The notes under the pieces were generated by a model that ran no database searches, had not been told where the DNA came from, and worked only from the letters and a program-made list of their open reading frames with translations. A program made the position numbers and the translations under genes. Source: Branchiostoma floridae (Eukaryota; Chordata; Leptocardii; Amphioxiformes; Branchiostomatidae). Taken from it: DNA of 64,000 bases. Shown here piece by piece: positions 56,241 to 64,000 of this stretch; within the stretch, counting starts at the first letter, position 1, and each line of letters begins with the position of its first letter. The DNA lies in the NCBI RefSeq assembly GCF_000003815.2, contig NC_049989.1, forward strand, positions 1,014,725 through 1,078,724, given 5' to 3'.

Positions 56241-59200
56241 CTGCCGAAGCAAAGGTACAGTTTAACCGTGTTACCAACACAAATTTTGTACTGAGGGGCA
56301 CCTCAACAAGAAGAAGGTGAAAGTATCTTTAGAAGGAAGTGTAAACTAGAAGCATCCGTAAATTACTTCATCAGGTTGGAGAATGACTGGATAAGAAAGT
56401 TTTTCATTCACAACCACATGTTTTTCGAGAGCTGATGACCATCTGTTGTCTTTTTCAGGGCAATGGTTGATACACTTTTCACTGCAGCCAGGTGTCACTG
56501 CTACCAATGCAGTCCCAAATGTAAACAATGAGGTGATGCGGTTCTAAACGTTAAGTACATATTTGTTTGTTTGTTTTATTAGGATCTCCATTAGTGATAT
56601 ATTGTGCCATTGCTCTTCCTGGAGTCTGCAACAATTCATATACAATAAGATGAAGCATATTAAATTAAGCAACAAAACCTATACACTGTAAAATTTGTGA
56701 ACAGAAAAAGTAACAAATCAATTGAGGTAACTTAAAGTGAACTGGACATGTTAGAGGTCAGCAATAAAATATAACCAACATGTGAATATTCTTAAGCAAA
56801 TGACACTAGCTGCAGTGCAAAGTAAACCAGTCACCATTGCCCTGAAGAAGATGACAGATGGTTATCGAAAAGTCAGCTCTTGAAAAACCTGTGGTTGTGA
56901 ATAAAGAACTTTGTTACCCTGTAAACTAAACCCTGTCACATTTTGGATAAGGTTTTAGGCAATGTATATAAGAGCTGCTGGTTGGTTATCAGGCCATCAA
57001 TGAGATTCACTGTTGCAAAGGAAAAGGACTTTCCAGAAACAAGTAGGTGTGATAAAGATGAGTTTTATACCTACCATCTGCTGATCCTCTTACTACATAC
57101 AAAGCACACAGCTTTGGGTTGTCATGCAGCCCCTGTAGAACAACAACAAACATTATTACAACTGTAGTTACAAGATATAATCCTTGATTCATATAAACAA
57201 GTTACAATCATATCTGTACTGAGTATAAACTTCCTGTTTTTTCTTCATTGATTATGCAAATCAAGTTATTTGCATAATTTACATATTACTAAGTCAATCT
57301 TTAGCAAAGATACCTACAGGTCAAATATCACGAAAATCCCTTCATGCCTTCAAAATATAAAAGTGGAGTTGAGTGGTGCCTTAAAGAACTGAAACAAATG
57401 TACTGAAAAAATAAGAATCAGAAGAAAAAACAAAAGCTGACGACCCAACTATATGAAATAGCAGCTGTTATCCAGACTTTGTAGAGGGTCTGCATGCCTT
57501 TTTCCGTTAAGCGTTAAGAGCCATTTTAATTCACCGTTAATCGTTACCGACCCGCTCTAATTCAACGTTAATCGTTATCGGTATATTCTTCGTTAAGCGT
57601 TATTGGTTGTTTTAATTCAACGTTAATCGTTATTTGTTATCCCGAATTCACCGTTAAGCGTTACCAAGAAATTGTTCGTAACCCGTTATACTATACACAC
57701 GAAGTCAAATGCCAGATAGAACCCCTTAAAATGCAGGAAATGGCATTTCGAAGGGTCCAGAGTTCAAAATTTCTCCGAGCCTCCCGGCCTTCGGCTCTGA
57801 ATATGGTAAAATATGTTGCGGAAGCGTCGCCGTCAAAACTTTATCCCTCATACAGATTTCAGTGTCAAACATAGCTTAGTTTTGGGCAAAAAGTTCTCAT
57901 AGGATGCAGAAAATGAGGTGTCTCCTCCATTGCGACGGCTTGCGCCTTTGGCGCTCACGACAACATGGCGAAAATATGTTAGGGGCGTGTGTTTTCGCAC
58001 AAAAAAAAACTTTTCTCTCTAATAGAATGTCATTTGATTTAGCTTCGTCTTACGGCAAAATCTGTCCTTCAAAATGCAGTAAATGGCGTTTCAGACGATC
58101 CAGATTTTAAAATTTTCCCGGACTTATATTGCAACGTCTCGTGCCTTCCGAGCAATGGTAAAGATATGTTGGGGCTCTGGGGGTGGAGGCCAAAGCTACG
58201 AGTATAATCGTGTAATTTGATGAAAATGTCAAAATCTTTTTTTTGGCTTGGTCGGCAAAATTTGCCGAAAATGCAGAAAATAGCATTTAAGATGGTCTTG
58301 ATTTTAATTTTTTTTCCGGGGGAGCATCCCCCGGACACTCCATGTGCTGAAACAATAGTTCAATCCCGCCATAAGAAATTAGCTGCCACCGTCTATGTGG
58401 CGGACCGGGAACTCTGCCTCCGTCAATTTACAGATGGGTCATTGTCCCTGTCATTCCTCCGGGTTCTGGGCACCTTTTGCTTCTCACAATGTATTTTCAC
58501 CCATTGATATAACTACTCTAGCGTTGTATGAATAGGAATGCACGTCAATGTTACTGTTATGCTTTGTAACTCATTCTGAATTTACCGTTAAGCGTTACCG
58601 GGCCTCCTGAATTTACCGTTAAACGTTACCGGGCCTCCTGAATTCACCGTTAAGCGTTACCAAGACCCCCCATGCAGACCCTCTTTGTAACCATCACATC
58701 ACAAATTTGTCATTTTCTCTAATTTATTCTCATCCAACATTTGTATGATTTACATGGAATCCATACCATTTAAATTCCGATTTGTATGTTTTCAGTAAAA
58801 TTTGAATGAATCTCATAACATTCCTTTGGCACTGGCCTAATTACGTCATTAGTTAAAATAGTGACAATTTTTCCCTCAAAAATCTCATAACCCAGAACTT
58901 AGATTGGTGTGTCGTTACAAGAACTCCAGAAAGTTACCTTGATGAGATCCACAGCGAGCACCCCATGGAATGTGGAGACTTCCCCCTGGACCATCAGCTT
59001 CCCTTTCCTGACAGTGAACGGAATGATTTCGTCGTGAGCCGTGCTGCGCCCAACTTTGTCGTAGATGTCCAGCTCCTGTACCACTGTGTGCTGGCTGTTC
59101 AACACCACATCAAATACCTGCACACAAAATGCACACAGATGGTACTGTTAGTGTTACAACCTGCTTCTGTAACACTCATACCTGCACACACAACCACACA

Positions 59201-60765
59201 CAGATGGTACTGTTAGTGTTACAACCTGCTTCTGTAACACTCATACCTGCACACAAAACCACACACAGATGGCACTGTTAGTGTTACAACCTGCTTCTGT
59301 AACACTCATACCTGCACACACAACCACACACAGATGGTATTGTTAGTGTTACAACCTGCTTCAGTAACACTCATACCTGCACACACAACCACACACAGAT
59401 GGTACTGTTAGTGTTACAAGCAACCTGCTTCTGTAACACTCATACCTGCACACACAACCACACACAGATGGTACTGTTAGTGTTACAACCTGCTTCAGTA
59501 ACACTCATACCTGCACACACAACCACACACAGATGGTACTGTTAGTGTTACAAGCAACCTGCTTCTGTAACACTCATACCTGCACACACAACCACACACA
59601 GATGATACTGTTAGTGTTACAACCTGCTTCTGTAACAGTATGAGAAAAACTTCATACCTGAACACAAAACCACACACAGATGGTACTGTTAGTGTTACAA
59701 CCTGCTTCAGTAACACTCATACCTGCACACAAAACCACACACAGATGGTACTGTTAGTGTTACAACCTGCTTCTGTAACACTCATACCTGCACACACAAC
59801 CACACACAGATGGTACTGTTAGTGTTACAGGCAGTTAGCTTTGTTTGCATGAACATAATGAAGATAGGATTTTAAAGCGACAATGGGAGTCGGATACTCA
59901 ACCAGACAGATTCCTTTGTAGTCATATTTACCATAACAGGTGCCTTCAAAACTTCATCGGTACCACCCAACACTTGATGACCTATTTGCAGGTTGTTTGT
60001 TCATGGTAGAAATACTTAAGAATGAAGCACAAGTAAAACTGCCATTTAGCTTTAAATATCAACAACGTGAACGTAGGTAATATACTCCGTGACATATTTA
60101 TGATTTACGCCCCATCAGTTGTATACATTATGCCGATTACATGGTCGCTAAGGCGTCAGAAGGATGACGGCTGAGACACAATGGTTTACCGGTTTCGACC
60201 TTTTATTCAAAAATCCGATGCCGATTATATCGACAGTCCCAGACAAACAAATAGAAAAGAAAACAAAGCCCTAATTTTACTAATAGCTTACCAGGATAAA
60301 GTATATACTGGTACTTGTTTATTATAACACTGGCACTGACCAATGCAATATGCTAAGAATTCGAAGCCAGAGTCTAACATCTGTTCAGGGATTCCTCTGC
60401 AGGCCGCAACAGCTGTTCAACATTAGAGAACACCATATCTGCTTGGAGATAATCTAATGCCATGGTCCAGTGTACAAAATACTTTTCTGAGTCAGGTTGC
60501 ACAGTGTGCAACCTGGGGCAAAAACTAGGTTGCACAACTGAATTTCAAGTTGCACCACCTACAATTCACTAATTTCTGGAAAAAAGAAAACTACAATACA
60601 TGCATGTTTGGCTGATATGAAATGGAGCTGCCTCGGTCCATTCATTTCTTAGGTAGAATACTACATGTCCTATACTACCTGTGACCGCCCCCCTCCCCAG
60701 GACAACTCGCAGCCAATGGGAGGGCTACACCTGTCCATGCCCACCTGGCAGACATGCGGCCATCA

Positions 60766-60801
<36 letters not shown>

Positions 60802-61153
60802 ACACCTTCATGTTGGACGCAGAGAAGTACACTTCGGCGAATTTCAGCACCAGCACATAGTCTCCCTCCTGTTCGATAGGCACCTCGTATCCGAACGTGT
60901 CTTCGCTCCACCTTTCCGTCTGATACAGGAGCTGGTCTTGCTCGGTTACTCGGCCGATTCTGTCCCGGCGGCCATAGTCTGACGCTACCCCAATCCTACC
61001 TTCCAACGGGTCGGCGTCGTACTCCAGCCCGTAAGAATCAACGTGTCTCGGTCCCCCGCAGTTCACGGCATAAATAAGGTCCCCGAGACCGACAGCGTGG
61101 TCTAGAAAGTACAAGATGAAGAGAAAGACGGAAACATTCAACACCGCTGGCAT
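56038..61153 (-). CDS. MLEC: Malectin, ER N-glycan lectin
   Basis: Complete gene, 262 aa (human about 292), from exons 61153-60806, 59117-58938, 57132-57075 and 56240-56038. All are GT-AG with phases 0, 0, 1. Malectin is a type I ER membrane protein that binds diglucosylated high-mannose N-glycans on new glycoproteins and works with ribophorin I in quality control. A signal peptide ([14 protein letters not shown]) is followed by the lectin fold: [65 protein letters not shown], then [35 protein letters not shown] and [11 protein letters not shown]. The tyrosines, the YF pair and the DNPK aspartate sit where glucose-contacting residues are reported in the family (from memory). An acidic linker ([12 protein letters not shown]) and the very conserved SGPKTPNPY precede the C-terminal membrane segment [20 protein letters not shown]. 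The acidic linker is shorter than in vertebrates. Introns 1-3 contain the 65-bp array, a 1.2-kb transposon and retroelement tails, respectively. Confidence 0.96.
56365..56940. mobile_element. Inverted retroelement tails in MLEC intron 3
   Basis: 56825-56940 (+) reads CATTGCCCTGAAGAAGATGA, CAGATGGTTATCGAAAAGTC, CCTGTGGTTGTGAATAAAG. The same wording is inverted at 56365-56500. Between them, 56560-56640 is an inverted LINE 3' end (CACTAATGGAGATCCTAATA, then AAACAAAC repeats) matching 20355-20440. The CTGAAGAAGA...CGAAA wording is common at retroelement ends; class not decided. Confidence 0.55.
57075..57132 (-). CDS. MLEC: MLEC exon 3
   Basis: 58 bp, 19 codons plus one base, [19 protein letters not shown]. 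Acceptor GTTGTTCTACAG, donor GATG|GTAGGT. Completes the lectin fold. Confidence 0.93.
57225..57345 (+). repeat. Family A fragment
   Basis: TTGATTATGCAAATCAAG, ATTTGCATAATTTAC and ATACCTACAGGTCAAATATC are family A landmarks. Lies in MLEC intron 2, just upstream (in transcript terms) of exon 3. Confidence 0.6.
57478..58689. mobile_element. 1.2-kb element, TIR GAGGGTCTGCATG, 6-bp TSD
   Basis: The perfect 13-bp TIRs (57484-57496 and 58671-58683) are flanked by perfect direct TTTGTA (57478-57483, 58684-58689). Just inside both ends are clusters of AATTCACCGTTAAGCGTTAC repeats in the same orientation. The centre has about four diverged 180-bp units (AAAATGCAG.AAATGGC landmark at about 57730, 57905, 58075 and 58270). 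No transposase. A 6-bp duplication is unusual; Dada-type transposons make 6-7 bp. It lies in MLEC intron 2. Confidence 0.8.
58938..59117 (-). CDS. MLEC: MLEC exon 2
   Basis: 60 codons, phase 0 at both ends. Acceptor TTTTGTGTGCAG|GTATTTGATG is the outermost member of the 65-bp intronic array. Donor AAG|GTAACT. Confidence 0.94.
59120..59830. repeat. 65-bp tandem array in MLEC intron 1
   Basis: About ten units, mostly 65-69 bp (some with an inserted AGCA, one longer and altered near 59640). Read in the MLEC sense each unit contains TTGTGTGTGCAG|GTATGAGT and GTGTTACAGAAGCAG. The genuine exon-2 acceptor is the same TTTTGTGTGCAG|GTAT sequence at the edge of the array, so array and splice site share an origin. 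Confidence 0.93.
60494..60514. repeat. Short perfect hairpin
   Basis: AGGTTGCACA-G-TGTGCAACCT, 10-bp arms with a single central base, followed by further GTTGCAC copies at about 60529 and 60552. Lies in MLEC intron 1; function unknown. Confidence 0.7.
60767..60805. repeat. (CA)n tract at the MLEC exon 1 donor
   Basis: A (CA)n run on + (GT on the MLEC strand) starting at the donor dinucleotide of exon 1. Its length is expected to vary between alleles. Confidence 0.95.
60806..61153 (-). CDS. MLEC: MLEC exon 1
   Basis: 116 codons, signal peptide and first half of the lectin domain. The ATG at 61153 is chosen because it directly precedes the hydrophobic signal core; the frame stays open upstream to 61372 but that extension is not malectin-like. 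The donor AAG|GTGTGTGTATG is embedded in a (GT)n tract. Confidence 0.93.
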
Positions 61154-62499
61154 TCTAAAATTTGCACCAGCTGGACACCTAACGTGAAAAGTGGTAGCGC
61201 CCAATACAATGGCATGGACCATCTCTCCACGGGGGTGTGCGGTCGGAGGGATTTTATTTTGTTGTCTAATCATTGTTTTGAATATGTACAAGATATAGAA
61301 ATCAAAAATAGTAAAAGAATTGGATTCATATAACGTTACGTGATATAAAGTGGCCGTTGTACATTGAGCCACACATTACTCATATCAGGTCTAACGTAGA
61401 TGGTATAGCCCAACTATCGCAATGCGTGGTCTCGCACTGCCGTTTTGAAACGAAGCTGAGTTTCCAGCAATCCGCCCAGACGACAAATTGTTTTGAGATG
61501 GCCTTCTTGAGGACAGTCTATTTGGCCCCAATGTCACTTGCATGTGAACAATTGTGGTATAGTTTTTTTGGGCATATGCGAAATGTGCGCGCGCGTGGGT
61601 GTCCAGAGCACTTATCGGGTGAGACGTTTTCGGAAAGAACTGTCCAGTCCGGACTGCCGAAAACACTGTCCAGTCTGAAAAGACGGTCTGATTGGGGGTA
61701 TACGTTGTCTACTTAAAGTAGTACTAGTATACAGCAACATTTTTTTGGCGACGCCTTAGAGGCGAGCCTAATAGTGTAGTTTGCGTCCGTTTGATTTGAA
61801 TTGCCAAAATCTTGCAGGCATGTCAGGAATTTTTCTACTGAGGCATGTGTATTTGCAACATCCCTTTAGAGGGAAATAGCTCGGCAAGGGGTTGACGGAT
61901 CTTCATGATATTTGGAATGTAGATAGCTTGAGAGATGCCTTACATAATTAAATGATAATGATAATCATACAAACCATGGGCTAATTTGCATAATTAATGA
62001 GGACAGTTTATAAATACACTACATTTCATGTTAGAATGCTTAGAATATGCCATTTTAATAGCTATTTATGTTATTGGAAAAAATTCCCGAAATTCCACAG
62101 CAATTTACTAATTCCACAGCAATTCGTCCGCGCGTGCGCAATTGCACCATCCTTTTGAAAGGGAATAGCTCGGGAAGGGGTTGACGGATCATCGTGATTT
62201 TTTATATGTGGATAACTTCGGAGATGCCTTCCATAAACAAGGGCTATTAATGAGGCTGATTTGCATAATTAATGAACACAATTTATTAAGCCACAGTATT
62301 TCATTATTGCTATGGCATATGTTACTAGAAAAGAGAGAAACATCGATAGACATCAATTATGCAAATTGTTACCTGATTTACATAATTGATAAGAAATTGA
62401 GTTAAATGACAAAAATTTCATTCTTGCGACATTTGGTAGCAACATCTAACGTTACGTTAAGATGAACATGCGGACGTTAAGTCGGCATGAAACTATTTC
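61154..62499. other. Upstream of MLEC
   Basis: No TATA-type promoter can be fixed from sequence alone. From about 61740 to 62420 lies a family B dispersed repeat with two internal copies (GGGTTGACGGATCTTCATGA at about 61890 and GGGTTGACGGATCATCGTGA at about 62177). Confidence 0.4.
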
Positions 62500-62690
62500 A
62501 AGCATCAACTATGTTAAACCTCACGCAGGTGATCAGTGAGCCGACATGTGACCTGTCACGCTCGCCGTCTTTGATTGACTTACTGTTTACTGATGTGGGA
62601 AAGCTCGTTAAATCAACCATTGTTTTGTCTCCACTCTCAGCATGCCACCACTGTCCCATAATTACCACCTATCTTTAAAGTGCCCAAGGC
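62500..62690 (+). pseudogene. LINE endonuclease fragment
   Basis: The frame MLNLTQVISEPTCDLSRSPS, then LIDLLFTDVGKLVKSTIVLS and CHHCPI, matches the C-terminal part of retrotransposon EEP endonucleases (QVI.EPT...S.LID.LFT......HCPI; the usual SDH is here CHH). No RT follows, so it is a dead fragment abutting the second copy of the 1.2-kb repeat. Confidence 0.7.
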
Positions 62691-62777
62691 CTTATGCCCG
62701 TACTTGGGACTATTCTAAGATTTACCTTAACTTACTAGAAATTTTTTTTCCAAATGGAATGATATTTGCCTTTGGAA

Positions 62778-64000
62778 GCTGGGGATTTAGGGCGCTGTAT
62801 CTCGAGAACGGATGGTGCGAGCACGACGATTTTTGATACGTGGGTTGGGGGTGGTAGCCTGACACTCAGGTCTGATTTTGAGCCTCCTGGTGCTTGAACT
62901 TGACATTGAAGGTGGCATTTTTTTGTGTTTGGGGGGCACTTTTGACGCTGTGTGTCCGGAACGATACGCGCCATTGCGACGATTTTTGGTGCATGGGTGG
63001 GGAGTTGTTGCCTGTTGCCTAGGATTGACTTTGGGCCTTGTCGTGTTTGAACTTGACACGGCAGGTCGAATTTTGTGTCCGGGAGGGGGTTTTCCGGCCT
63101 TGTATCTTCTGAACGGATGATGTGGGTGCACTGATATTTGGCACATGTGTTGGTGGTGTTGGCCTAATTCTCCCGTTTGATTTTGGCGCCCTTGGTGCTT
63201 GAACTTGACATTCCAGGTTACCTTTTGTGCGGGCACGGGGCGTGCGCTGTATCTCCGGAACGCAAGGTGCCATTGTGTTGTTATTTGATACATGAATTGA
63301 TGCTAGTGTCTTGGTGGTAAGGTTTGATTTTGGGCCTCCTAGTGCTTGAACTTGATACTGTAGGTTGACCCTGTTTTTGTGTGGTTGGGGCATCCCCCCA
63401 ATATCTGCTTGGTTGTGAAAACAGATGACGGTTGGGTGTAGAACCATCATTTGGCCTGGGCCACCTTCAATGTGTCAGGTTACTTTGTATCAACAGTGTC
63501 TCCTGCCAGATGATGAACTACAAATTGTGCCTAACCAATTTGGTAAGGTACAATTTGAGTTTGCTTCTTAGTCTTTGTGGTGTTTTGAGAGCTGTGTAGT
63601 ACTGAGTTTAAAGTTCTGGTACAAGTTCTTTTACCCTGTTTGGCAATCAGCAGAAGATACAACTTTCTAAAGTGAAGGAGAAATGTATAGAGCTTGAGTG
63701 TAAGAGAAAGGTATGTGTATGATTTTTTCTGTGTTTTTTGTTGTTTCTTTGGGGATGCCATTTTCGTATTGTATGCAGGTAATTTGTAGTTTGGGGCTAG
63801 TCATATTCGCTTGATTTTTGGGCCTGCTTAATCTATAGTACGGGCAGGGTTAAGTGGTAGAGGCTTTGTTCTGTTTTGAATTTGGTATCGTTTGTTGCAT
63901 TTTGTCACTGCAAGAATATGATGAATTTGTTTTCCCCCTCTAAGCAACTGCTCATTGATTGTTGTAGTCAGAGTGAACACCCAGCAAACATTGGGGGAAT
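62778..64000 (+). repeat. 1.2-kb dispersed repeat, copy 2
   Basis: Collinear with 17961-19153 through all four 150-bp units and the single-copy part. From about 63960 the next 31 bp (TGTTGTAGTCAGAGTGAACA...) are inverted relative to copy 1. The copy continues past the window edge. Confidence 0.85.

Noticed and set aside
56425-56470. CTGATGA motif suggesting a hammerhead ribozyme near retroelement tails
   Set aside because: The following GAAA and stems needed for a hammerhead core are not in place on either strand.
59120-59830. CRISPR-like appearance of regularly spaced repeats
   Set aside because: Units are contiguous tandem repeats without unique spacers, in an animal intron.
61095-61125. 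Acceptor-like TACTTTCTAG within MLEC exon 1
   Set aside because: The pyrimidine-rich sequence is explained by the Phe/Leu-rich signal peptide, and using it would remove the start codon.
61154-61372. N-terminal extension of the malectin ORF
   Set aside because: The extension lacks malectin similarity, and the ATG at 61153 directly precedes the signal peptide.

Overview
The window looks like a piece of an invertebrate chordate genome, most likely amphioxus (Branchiostoma). The basis is an Alx-type paired-class homeobox gene with an OAR tail, a malectin gene with animal-type exon phases, introns of several kilobases, and a dense mixture of small inverted-repeat transposons, tRNA-derived SINEs, a CR1/jockey-like LINE and long minisatellites. 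The species is inferred from gene content and repeat style; no search was run.

Layout. A 29-bp minisatellite (1-1075) and a MITE lead into the last two coding exons of Alx (+, 1947-2081 and 5576-5857); the earlier exons lie left of the window. Alx converges on a two-exon BTB-domain gene (-, 14291-7651) whose 3.7-kb intron is filled with AT-rich dispersed repeats and a tandem pair of MITEs. From 14.3 to 36 kb I see no confident host gene. The stretch holds a SINE, CA/CT, TA and TG microsatellites, a 1.2-kb dispersed repeat (second copy at the right end of the window), a mariner-like MITE with TA target duplications, a 4.85-kb TTAA-flanked element with another element nested inside, and a second copy of that nested element. 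At 36.3-37.0 kb lies a single-exon ORF for a small secreted cysteine-rich protein that I do not recognise. It is followed by a complete six-exon METTL21-like methyltransferase (+, 38539-43547, 247 aa). Next come a 59-bp minisatellite, a 5'-truncated LINE with an intact reverse-transcriptase core, and a 30-bp minisatellite. The complete four-exon malectin gene (MLEC, -, 61153-56038, 262 aa) follows. The right edge carries a LINE endonuclease fragment and the second copy of the 1.2-kb repeat.

The genes show no sign of acting together: a transcription factor, a BTB scaffold or regulator, a secreted protein, a protein methyltransferase and an ER N-glycan lectin. Exon structures were derived by matching splice-site phases; every junction reported keeps the reading frame.

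The best hunting results are: (i) two palindromes of only 27 and 38 bp, each flanked by a perfect 7-bp direct repeat, one with two 'empty site' relatives in the same window, which behave like extremely small transposons; (ii) a 65-bp tandem array in MLEC intron 1 that repeats the gene's own exon-2 acceptor about ten times, each copy fused to a good donor sequence (AG|GTATGAGT), i.e. candidate recursive-splicing points; (iii) a 1.2-kb element with a perfect 6-bp target duplication and directly oriented subterminal repeats; (iv) a snap-back rearrangement that distinguishes the two copies of the 1.2-kb repeat and predicts the sequence just beyond position 64000.
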